Positions 43,811 through 55,800 of a stretch of 64,000 nt of DNA are shown piece by piece. The stretch covers positions 844,175 to 908,174 of the forward strand of contig NC_087078.1 of NCBI RefSeq assembly GCF_026151205.1, written 5' to 3'. Below the pieces are notes generated by a model that saw only the letters and a program-made list of their open reading frames with translations, searched no databases and was not told the origin of the DNA. Position 1 is the first letter of the stretch, and each line of letters opens with the position of its first letter. This DNA comes from Bolinopsis microptera. Its lineage: Eukaryota > Ctenophora > Tentaculata > Lobata > Bolinopsidae. The position numbers and the translations under genes were made by a program.

Positions 43811-46800
43811 ATGGTTCCAACTCGACTACTCCTCCTCGCTGTTCTCGTTGCTGTTGTCAAGATAACAGATGGGAACGGTAAAAGCAAATGGACTGACCCG
43901 TCACTAAACACGCCTGAACAGAATGAACGGGTTTTAGAGGAAGTTCGACAGGGTCTCCACAAAGACCATGGACATGAACACGATCACGGACACGATCACC
44001 ATGGCCACGATCACGGACACGACCATGGGCACGATCATGGACACGATCATGGACACGACCATGGACATGATCACGGACATGATCACGGACAGGATCACGG
44101 ACATGATCATCACCACGAAGCTCCTGCGGAACCAGAAAATGTTTGGCTCAAAGCATTTGGGGCCACTATACTTATATCATTAGCTCCTTTCCTTGTTTTA
44201 TACCTCATTCCTATCGACAGAAAAAACAAAGAACAAGAAAACTTCCTTAAAGTTCTACTCGCATTTGCCTCTGGGGGATTATTAGGTTGGTAAGTAATTT
44301 TACTAACTTCATTTTGATTGCTAAATTCAGAACCTTGAAATTGCAACAAACGTCATCGAATCAAATCAATGACCAAAGCTGGTTTTATTTAATGTAAAAG
44401 TAAGATTAGTTCCAATTATCAGCCCACCGACATGACCATTAATTTCTTCCCGGTTCAATATTTTCTTTCAATCTGTGTATTTTAACCAAACACTTCTTCA
44501 TTGATAATTTTATTTTTCAGGAGATGCGTTCCTTCACCTTATACCTCATGCCATATCACCGCATAGTCATGGAGGTTAGTAGACAATTAACATCTTATCA
44601 ATTCTTATCTCTTTTTTACTATGTCTGTTGAGACTTTGTAATAGTTCCCTCAGTCGAGCTATCAATTACGTAATTTTTAGCCGATTTAGGAAATTCTTTG
44701 CAGTTTGCTAAAATAGAAATTATAGAAGCTCAGAGCTGCATTAATTGCATTCCAATACTATCGAGTATCGGCTACAATACTAGCCACTACATTCCATAGC
44801 ATGCACGAACTTGCAGCCGTAGTATTACTGTGTAGCTATAATAGTATTTCAAGTTTGTGAGGTTTTGTAATGAACTAAATTACTCATACCTCTAGACACA
44901 AGCTGTCAAAATATAGAAAGGGAAATACCTGTAGAAAGGGAAATACCTCAATCTAGAGAGAAACAGTCCTGTGAAACCTGTTTCTAGTTAATAATCCTGG
45001 ACACTGTAACACGTGTGTCACAGTGTAACACGTGACACTAAACACAGTGTAACACAGTGTGACACTGTGACACGTGTGTCACAGTGGGACGCCACGTGTA
45101 ACACAGTGGGACGCCACGTGTAACACAGTGGGACGCCACGTGTAACACAGTGGGACGCCACGTGTAACACAGTGGGACGCCACGTGTAACACAGTGGGAC
45201 GCCACGTGTAACACAGTGGGACGCCACGTGTAACACAGTGGGACGCCACGTGTAACACAGTGGGACGCCACGTGTAACACAGTGGGACGCCACGTGTAAC
45301 ACAGTGGGACGCCACGTGTAACACAGTGGGACGCCACGTGTAACACAGTGGGACGCCACGTGTAACACAGTGGGACGCCACGTGTAACACAGTGGGACGC
45401 CACGTGTAACACAGTGGGACGCCACGTGTAACACAGTGGGACGCCACGTGTAACACAGTGGGACGCCACGTGTAACACAGTGGGACGCCACGTGTAACAC
45501 AGTGGGACGCCACGTGTAACACAGTGGGACGCCACGTGTAACACAGTGGGACGCCACGTGTAACACAGTGGGACGCCACGTGTAACACAGTGGGACGCCA
45601 CGTGTAACACAGTGGGACGCCACGTGTAACACAGTGGGACGCCACGTGTAACACAGTGGGACGCCACGTGTAACACAGTGGGACGCCACGTGTAACACAG
45701 TGGGACGCCACGTGTAACACAGTGGGACGCCACGTGTAACACAGTGGGACGCCACGTGTAACACAGTGGGACGCCACGTGTAACACAGTGGGACGCCACG
45801 TGTAACTTCATGACCAGTCCAGTGTATACTTTACAGAAAATGTTCAGTTAGATTTCCCAGATTTAGCCGGTCGTATTGTGTGACCAGTTTTAGCCGGTCG
45901 TATTGTGTGACCAGTTTTAGCCGGTGGTATTGTGTGACCAGTTTTAGCCGGTCGTATTGTGTGACCAGTTTTAGCCGGTGGTATTGTGTGACCAGATTTA
46001 GCCGGTCGTATTGTGTGACCAGTTTTAGCCGGTCGTATTGTGTGACCAGTTTTAGCCGGTGGTATTGTGTGACCAGTTTTAGCCGGTCGTATTGTGTGAC
46101 CAGTTTTAGCCGGTCGTATTGTGTGACCAGTTTTAGCCGGTCGTATTGTGTGACCAGTTTTAGCCGGTCGTATTGTGTGACCAGTTTTAGCCGGTCGTAT
46201 TGTGTGACCAGTTTTAGCCGGTCGTATTGTGTGACCAGTTTTAGCCGGTCGTATTGTGTGACCAGTTTTAGCCGGTCGTATTGTGTGACCAGTTTTAGCC
46301 GGTCGTATTGTGTGACCAGTTTTAGCCGGTCGTATTGTGTGACCAGTTTTAGCCGGTCGTATTGTGTGACCAGTTTTAGCCGGTCGTATTGTGTGACCAG
46401 TTTTAGCCGGTCGTATTGTGTGACCAGTTTTAGCCGGTCGTATTGTGTGACCAGTTTTAGCCGGTCGTATTGTGTGACCAGTTTTAGCCGGTCGTATTGT
46501 GTGACCAGTTTTAGCCGGTCGTATTGTGTGACCAGTTTTAGCCGGTCGTATTGTGTGACCAGTTTTAGCCGGTCGTATTGTGTGACCAGTTTTAGCCGGT
46601 CGTATTGTGTGACCAGTTTTAGCCGGTCGTATTGTGTGACCAGTTTTAGCCGGTCGTATTGTGTGACCAGTTTTAGCCGGTCGTATTGTGTGACCAGTTT
46701 TAGCCGGTCGTATTGTGTGACCAGTTTTAGCCGGTCGTATTGTGTGACCAGTTTTAGCCGGTCGTATTGTGTGACCAGTTTTAGCCGGTCGTATTGTGTG

Positions 46801-49800
46801 ACCAGTTTTAGCCGGTCGTATTGTTTGACCAGTTTTAGCCGGTCGTATTGTGTGACCAGTTTTAGCCGGTCGTATTGTGTGACCAGTTTTAGCCGGTCGT
46901 ATTGTGTGACCAGTTTTAGCCGGTCGTATTGTGTGACCAGTTTGACCACACCCTCTGAAGGCTTCTGTAAGGGAGCCTTTTATACCAAGCTTGGACAGTA
47001 TGAGCTCAGTTATGTGTTTTGTAAATTGCTCAATGCTCTTTGACTATATAAGAATAAAAGCTGACTCGAAAATGGGACTTTCCCACCCCTCATTTCACAA
47101 TAAGGGAAATAAGGGACATTTCAAGATCACCTGAAATGCGGTTATATTTTGCAATCCTCAGCCAGTCAAAGCTACATATTACACATATATTATGTTTGTT
47201 ATACAATGTATAAATGTATGTTCAGTTTAGATTCGGATGATAACGTGTTGTTACTAATCTGGCCACGCCCCAACGAGATAAGAAATTGATCTAATGAGTA
47301 AGCTCAGGAGAGTACAACATCATCTGAGTTATATGTTTTACTAAATGCTTATTTAATAGTTCTTCACTTGTAGATCAGGTACTACAAGTTATTCAGATAG
47401 TCACTACAAGAACTACAAGCGAAGAAATATTAAATAAAAAGGGGTTCCAACGAGAACATTTTGTCTAGTTTTCTCTGATAATTACTTTTATACCATTGTA
47501 TGTAGATTATAGTGTACTGTAAACATAGTACTACGCTCTGACTCTATAGTTATTAAGGAGAACATCTTAATTCTTCGTATTAACTTTACTACAGCCCTGT
47601 TTTTACTCAACAACAGTTCCACTGTATCTGTTTAATAACACTACACGTTATGTAATGTTACATCACACGTGCTGTGACGTCATCACACGTGCTGTGACGT
47701 CACCATCCTACACACCATCCACACAATAGCTAAATCTTTTAAACCTGTATGTAACATTACACGAGCTTTAGGAGCCTGCGTCATTCAACACATGCTGCTA
47801 ACGCTTACTTTTACTTCTGCTGTTTAGTGTTCAGCTGAACTTAAGGTAGTTCCCCGGAATATAACTAAACATGTGACGTCATCACACGTGCTGTGACGTC
47901 ATCACACGTGCTGTGACGTCATCACAATCAAAACTAAACAACAATATTAGCACTCTCGCGTGTTAGATCGAAATGTGTGTGTGAAGATTGCGTGTAACCA
48001 AACAATTGGAAGTTATGATACTTTGAAAGTTTAGTTTAGTTACATATAGAATAATAATCTAGAACTAGGAACCCTTGCTGCTGCTAGTAGTTGTCCACAC
48101 ACAATAGGTGTTGTGTTGCAGAGGGCGGCTCTGTTTAGTTATCCTTGTCAATCAATTCCTTAAGTAGATTTTTAAACATATTTCCAGCTAACATTGCTGA
48201 ATAGTTGTTACTGTGGGACTGTAGAATCAGGTTCCATATCGATTAGGACTTAAATTTTACTCACCAGCATTTGATTTTCTGATGCTACACTATGTACGTA
48301 ATTATAGTCTGTAATTTATGCTAGCAAACTTACGTCACGATTTCTGCTATTTAGTATTCTGCTATTTAGTAATATGTACTCAATTTCTTTGTTTCAGATC
48401 ACGACCACGCACACGACCACGCACACGACCACGCACACGACCATGGACACGACCATGGCCATTCTCACGGAGCCGAAATGGCCGTTGGAATGTGGACGCT
48501 TGGTGGAATACTTACATTCTTGCTTATAGAGAAGTTTGTGATCGCAATAAAGGGAGGACACTCACACAGCCACGGGTAATTAATTAGTGAACTACTCATT
48601 AATTAGCGAACTATCAATTAATTAGTGAACTACTATATAAGGATTAAGTTTGCAATTAAGGAACTTTGCTTTATGTTGGGAGTGCTGTCTCGGGCGACTC
48701 TGTCAATTGGACATGCATGCAACATTTCTAATTGCTGTTCCGAAAGAGAATAATAGCAACGTCCACTAAGATGTAGTATACCCAATACCCATGTGTATAG
48801 TACCTATGTCAAGTAAGTAGTAACCCTGTGTAAAGTGTGGTAAACCTATGTCAAGTAAGTAGTAACCCTGCGGCTACTGGCTTAGTATTCTACACTTGTT
48901 GGACATGTCAGTGATGGGTTTATAAGCTTAAGCAACCAAACCTGAGAGCAATTGTTACGTGTCCTAAACAAATATACTCCTGCGAGAAACTTAGGCAAGG
49001 TGGAGTCCAACTTCAATTCTAAAATCAATTTGATCCTTTTTCATCTAACAGAAATTGAGGTGGCACCTAATTATGTATCTGGTATTTTTGACTCAAACCT
49101 TGCACGTTAGTTTGTAATGCTATCCTTAGATACAAAATGGGAGGCCGACCCTTTGTCGTGCAGCCTACAAAATGATGAGTCACCTCTATTTTGTTTCATC
49201 GTTACGTTTGCTAGTGATCAGGTGATATAATATCTTTATCTTACAGGCCGGTAGCACCTGTAGAAACACCTAAAGAAGCTAAGAAGAAGGAGAAAGACTC
49301 AGATGATGAAAGTGATGAAAAAGAAGAGAAGGAAGATGAGAAGATAGAAGAACCAGGTACTGATCAATATTACTCATCAGGATCATACCACTCCCACCGC
49401 CGCGCTAATTACGCTTCGGTCAAACGGTCGAAAAAGGTCTTTTAATCTCGATCGTTGGAACCAACAGTTGCGCTTCCTACCTAACATTACAACTTTCATG
49501 GTATGTTGGGCAAGCATAGTATACAGGTAAATATATGTGCTTGCATACACCCCACAGTGGGCTGTGAGTGGGGGTCATGCTAGCATAGGGTATTTTAGAC
49601 CATCACACATGCCCCTAACTTTGTTTCTAAGGTAATTTGGGTACAAAAATACGATTCCAATCATTTACAGGGCAGAAAATGTCTCAGAAAAAATTTTTGG
49701 GCCGATTTTGAGCAATCTTGTAGTCCAAAAATAGGAGGCTGATCCCAGGAAAAGTTGTTTTTTTAGAGGTTTAATCAATTTTAAAGCTCTTCTATGAACT

Positions 49801-52800
49801 GTAAACGAAGGACAGCTATCTTAGGAACTCAAATCTTTTTGAATTATGAAAAAATATTGATCAGAACAAAAGTTGTGCCCATTTATATGACCAAAATTTT
49901 CTGAAACACCAAAATTGTTCCTGTTATTTTCAAAAATTTCGTTTAAAATCACGATTTTTTGGATTTTTATCAATTTTAACTATAATAATTGTGATATTTT
50001 GATTTTTCATCCATATGCATCTGGTCTAGGATGCAAAAAATGCCACAAACATGGAGAATAACTAAAATATGTCAATTTAATAGCAAAATTGAGCTCATAA
50101 ATTATCTAAAAATGCAGCAAATTTTACCCAATTTTTGAGTTTCTTAATTTTGTAAACAGAGTTCCCCCAAAAGTGCCCAAAGTGATTCTTATTGCATCTG
50201 ATAGGGAATTGTCTAAGCTTTCTGATGATACCATGCATTATACCGAACTATTGCAAACCAACAACGATTTCTGTCGTTAAATACCCCAAAAATTGCCTAA
50301 AATACACGCCATAAAAAAGGCGCGGTCAAAAATCAGGTGAAAATGTTAAAGTCACACATTTTTTTTTAGATGGCTGAGTATTCTTAAGTACTATACTATA
50401 TTTCAATTATTAAAAACTGCCTTGATCAGGCATTTTAGCCCAAAATAATAAATATTAGGCAATTTTTGGCTAAAAAAGGCAAAATTTCTTGACAGTGAAA
50501 AATGCTATTTTTTCACGCGACGCCATTTTGGCATCTTGCAAAGTTTTTAATTACGGTTTCTTGCATGAAATCGGGCTAGCGTTTTACAATAAGGAAAGCT
50601 TATTTTCAAAGAAATTTAAGAAAGTCGATTTTAGGCCTATGCTAGCATGGTAGCCCACTGTGCACCCGCCACTTGACACGCTGGCCTCTGGGACACAACC
50701 CGTCGCAGTTTCCGCCATATTCGTTCTCGAAGTTTCTACTCGATCGCTTACAGACAGGACTGCGTTTAGCATTTCGTGACGCGCGCAATTTGCGCGCGCT
50801 CGTAAACTGGATTGCTACTTGTATGAAAATATGTGCGTGTACAAACCGTTGAAATTCCGATGTAGGATTACGAGTTAGATTACTAGTACAGACAGATCCG
50901 TCTGAAAAAATCGATTTGCCGACACACAAAGCTTACAAAGGATTTTTGACGTTTTTGAGTCCTAATAGATGTCCTTTATGGCTGACCAACTTTTCCAAAC
51001 TTTTCCACGTGTCTTAAGGCCACTTTTTGCCACTTTACCACTTTTTACCACCTTTCTTGTTTGTCGAATATCTTTAGTTGTGAACATCGTAAAAGGTTGC
51101 GGATCAATCGAGTGTGTTCATATTACCATGAAGAAAAACTTTTGTTCTAGCAATTTTTACGTCAGATAATCATTTAATTGGATAATTATCAATTACTATT
51201 AGCTAATTAGCAAAATTCTAAAAATTTTTATTGGCTCAAAATGATCGGAATAGCTTAAAACACGGAGAAAAGTAGTTTTTAGAAAAACTTTGAAAATTTT
51301 TCACTTACATTTTTTTTCGAGACTTGGAAAAATTTCGAAAATTCAAAAAAAAATTTTCCGCCAAAAGTGATCAAATCGCATGAAACGCGGAGAAAAATGC
51401 TTTTCAAAAAAACTTAGTGAATTTTTCGTTTCAAGAATACTTAAATCACCAATATTTGTAGTTGGAGTTCAGTAAATCGCGGCAGATTTTAGTAATCAGG
51501 AATTAATAAGTGGAAAGGTATGAAACTGAAAAACGTTAACCATACGATATAAGAGTTTCATAACTAATTACAATACAGCCTTATCGATTTTCACAGAAAC
51601 TGCACCAATGGCACAGTCAAGATCGAAAGACGAAACGATAGCCTGCTGTACTATCATTTTATTGACTTCAATGATGAATCAGTGGGGTTAAGATAATCAC
51701 ATTTGTAATGAATAAAACCTCTCTGTACCGTCAATTGTGCTAATCTAAACCGGCCTACCTGGATTACCAGACCTCTTCTTTTCCTCAACAATCAAACCAA
51801 GTTGTTCATATAGTATTTGGTGGGCGATGTAAGTACTTATCGAGCTGTATTCAATCACAATACGACACAATACGTGTATATTATATGGCTCTTAATGAGG
51901 TTTATGAAACGCTTAATACCGTGAGAAACCCGGTATAGAGACGTTTTACAGTTTATCACGAAAACGTATACTTGGCCTCATGGCTCATTTACAGTTCGAA
52001 GAAGGCAAGAACAGACCAGGGAAACTAAGGAACAGCCAGATCCAGGAAGCAAGTGTAAATACACCTTCCAACATCTACTGTGACTTGTTTTGTATTGTAC
52101 TGCATACCGCTTCATTTGCTATGCGGTATAAAATCACCCCCATATGTCAGGGTCGGCTAAAAGTAAAATCAACAAGGGTAACATACGGGCAAGGATAAGA
52201 TTTAGATACGAGCGTCGGGCAAGGGGTAGTAAAGAACCGGTAATAATTCATTCAGTAAAATGTTCCACGAGGGCCATAATATAATATACACGTATTGCAT
52301 TGTGTCGTATTGTGATTGAATACAGCTCGATATGTACTTACATCGCCCACCAAATGCGATATGAACAACTTGGCTTGATTGTTGAGGAAAAGAAGAGGTC
52401 TGGTAATACAAAACAAGTCACAGTAGATGTTGGAAGGTGTATTTACACTTGCTTCCTGGATCTGGCTGTTCCTTAGTTTCCCTGGTCTGTTCTTGCCTTC
52501 TTCGAACTGTAAATGAGCCATGAGGCCAAGTATACGTTTTCGTGATAAACTGTAAAACGTCTCTATACCGGGTTTCTCACGGTATTAAGCGTTTCATAAA
52601 CCTCATTAAGAGCCATATAATATACACGTATTGTGTCGTATTGTGATTGAATACAGCTCGATAAGTACTTACATCGCCCACCAAATACTATATGAACAAC
52701 TTGGTTTGATTGTTGAGGAAAAGAAGAGGTCTGGTAATCCAGGTAGGCCGGTTTAGATTAGCACAATTGACGGTACAGAGAGGTTTTATTCATTACAAAT

Positions 52801-55800
52801 GTGATTATCTTAACCCCACTGATTCATCATTGAAGTCAATAAAATGATAGTACAGCAGGCTATCGTTTCGTCTTTCGATCTTGACTGTGCCATTGGTGCA
52901 GTTTCTGTGAAAATCGATAAGGCTGTATTGTAATTAGTTATGAAACTCTTATATCGTATGGTTAACGTTTTTCAGTTTCATACCTTTCCACTTATTAATT
53001 CCTGATTACTAAAATCTGCCGCGATTTACTGAACTCCAACTACAAATATTGGTGATTTAAGTATTCTTGAAACGAAAAATTCACTAAGTTTTTTTGAAAA
53101 GCATTTTTCTCCGCGTTTCATGCGATTTGATCACTTTTGGCGGAAATTTTTTTTTGAATTTTCGAAATTTTTCCAAGTCTCGAAAAAAAATGTAAGTGAA
53201 AAATTTTCAAAGTTTTTCTAAAAACTACTTTTCTCCGTGTTTTAAGCTATTCCGATCATTTTGAGCCAATAAAAAATTTTTAGAATTTTGCTAATTAGCT
53301 AATTGATAATTATCCAATTAAATGATTATCTGACGTAAAAATTGCTAGAACAAAAGTTTTTCTTCATGGTAATATGAACACACTCGATTGATCCGCAACC
53401 TTTTACGATGTTCACAACTAAAGATATTCGACAAACAAGAAAGGTGGTAAAAAGTGGTAAAGTGGCAAAAAGTGGCCTTAAGACACGTGGAAAAGTTTGG
53501 AAAAGTTGGTCAGCCATAAAGGACATCTATTAGGACTCAAAAACGTCAAAAATCCTTTGTAAGCTTTGTGTGTCGGCAAATCGATTTTTTCAGACGGATC
53601 TGTCTGTACTATACGAGTGTTCAGCCTTCTTGTGGCTTCATCACTGTTAAAAGTATTGGATCTGAGAATTATGATTGTATTTTAACAAATGTACACAAGC
53701 TTTTAAGCGCGAAGAATCTTGCTAATAACCTCTGAAGGTATAATTACCGTGTTTTTCAGAAGAACCACACAGAGAGGTAAAAGTGTCTGCTTACCTAAAC
53801 ATGGCAGCTGATATGACGCACAATTTCACGGACGGGCTAGCTATCGGTATGTTTTAAACTGATTCTTGTAAAATTAGCTTATCTTCGTTCAGTTCCCACC
53901 AAAACACGAGGTGATGAGATATCTGATGTACACATTGCTTTCTAGCATTTACTAAGCCGCAAATTTGATTTCGTACAGAGAGTTTGATATCCCTCACTCT
54001 CCCAGGCTCCTCCTTCTTAATAAGCGATAAGATGGGATACATCACTACATTCCTTATCTTGGTACACGAAATACCTCATGAGATCGGTGACTTTGCTATC
54101 CTTGTACAATCTGGATTTACCAAGAGTGATGCTATGAACTTCCAGGTATGCGATCTAATCCTGTGTTTCTCAGACTGATAAATATTTTCTGTTGTGATCT
54201 GATTTAAAGGCTCTAACTCTGTTAGAAATATCTGATAACGGTCGTCTTACGAGCCTACATTAAATGTAATTATACCAAATGGCTCATATCGTTCACTTGC
54301 AGAAAGTGGAAGTTTAAGATGTGGCAATAACTAGTAATACTGACGTTTGACATATAAACGGACCTCTAAATATTCCTCTTAGCCCAAATGTCAGATATAT
54401 TTTATGTTACTACTATAACATCTATATATATTATATACCTGACACAAACATATTGTAACATCTTCCCATTTCCAGTTGTTAACAGCCCTTGTAACATCTT
54501 CCCATTTCCAGTTGTTAACAGCCCTTGTAACATCTTCCCATTTCCAGTTGTTAACAGCCCTTGTAACATCTTCCCATTTCCAGTTGTTAACAGCCCTTAT
54601 AACATCTTCCCATTTCCAGTTGTTAACAGCCCTTATAACATCTTCCCATTTCCAGTTGTTAACAGCCCTTGTAACATCTTCCCATTTCCAGTTGTTAACA
54701 GCCCTTGTAACATCTTCCCATTTCCAGTTGTTAACAGCCCTTATAACATCTTCCCATTTCCAGTTGTTAACAGCCCTTATAACATCTTCCCATTTCCAGT
54801 TGTTAACAGCCCTTGTAACATCTTCCCATTTCCAGTTGTTAACAGCCCTTATAACATCTTCCCATTTCCAGTTGTTAACAGCCCTTGTAACATCTTCCCA
54901 TTTCAGTTGTTAACAGCCCTTATAACATCTTCCCATTTCCAGTTGTTAACAGCCCTTGTAACATTTTCCCATTTCCAGTTGTTAACAGCCCTTGTAACAT
55001 CTTCCCATTTCCAGTTGTTAACAGCCCTTATAACATCTTCCTATTTCCAGTTGTTAACAGCCCTTGTAACATCTTCCCAATTCCAGTTGTTAACAGCCCT
55101 TGTAACATCTTCCCATTTCCAGTTGTTAACAGCCCTTATAACATCTTCCCATTTCCAGTTGTTAACAGCCCTTGTAACACCTTCCCATTTCCAGTTGTTA
55201 ACAGCCCTTGTAACATCTTCCCAATTCCAGTTGTTAACAGCCCTTGTAACATCTTCCCATTTCCAGTTGTTAACAGCCCTTGTAACACCTTCCCATTTCC
55301 AGTTGTTAACAGCCCTTGTAACATCTTCCCATTTCCAGTTGTTAACAGCCCTTATAACATCTTCCCATTTCCAGTTGTTAACAGCCCTTATAACATCTTC
55401 CCATTTCCAGTTGTTAACAGCCCTTGTAACATCTTCCCATTTCCAGTTGTTAACAGCCCTTGTAACATCTTCCCATTTCCAGTTGTTAACAGCCCTTGTA
55501 ACATCTTCCCATTTCCAGTTGTTAACAGCCCTTGTAACATCTTCCCATTTCCAGTTGTTAACAGCCCTTGTAACATCTTCCCAATTCCAGTTGTTAACAG
55601 CCCTTATAACATCTTCCCATTTCCAGTTGTTAACAGCCCTTATAACATCTTCCCATTTCCAGTTGTTAACAGCCCTTATAACATCTTCCCATTTCCAGTT
55701 GTTAACAGCCCTTGGTGCTCTAGTAGGAACTGCTGGAGGGTTACTCGCTGAGAGTTTCTTCGCTTCCGCTTCCCTGTTCATCTTGCCCTTCACTGCAGGT

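Noticed and set aside
45018-45811. Long minus-strand open frames of 235-257 codons in the 22-bp array
   Set aside because: All three frames read the same repeated peptide because the unit lacks stops; this is a minisatellite inside an intron.
45831-47043. Open frames of 372 and 387 codons on both strands in the 27-bp array
   Set aside because: The unit is a multiple of three without stops, so both strands stay open by arithmetic. No protein-like composition.
50584-50929. Minus-strand frames between the Transib-like element and the palindrome
   Set aside because: They overlap transposon ends and a GC-rich segment and show no transposase motifs.
50969-53526. Identical 66-codon frames on opposite strands as a gene pair
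   Set aside because: They are mirror copies in the palindrome arms with no domain signal.
54453-55714. CRISPR-like array of 36-bp repeats
   Set aside because: There are no unique spacers; units are contiguous and derive from the exon 7 boundary of a eukaryotic gene.
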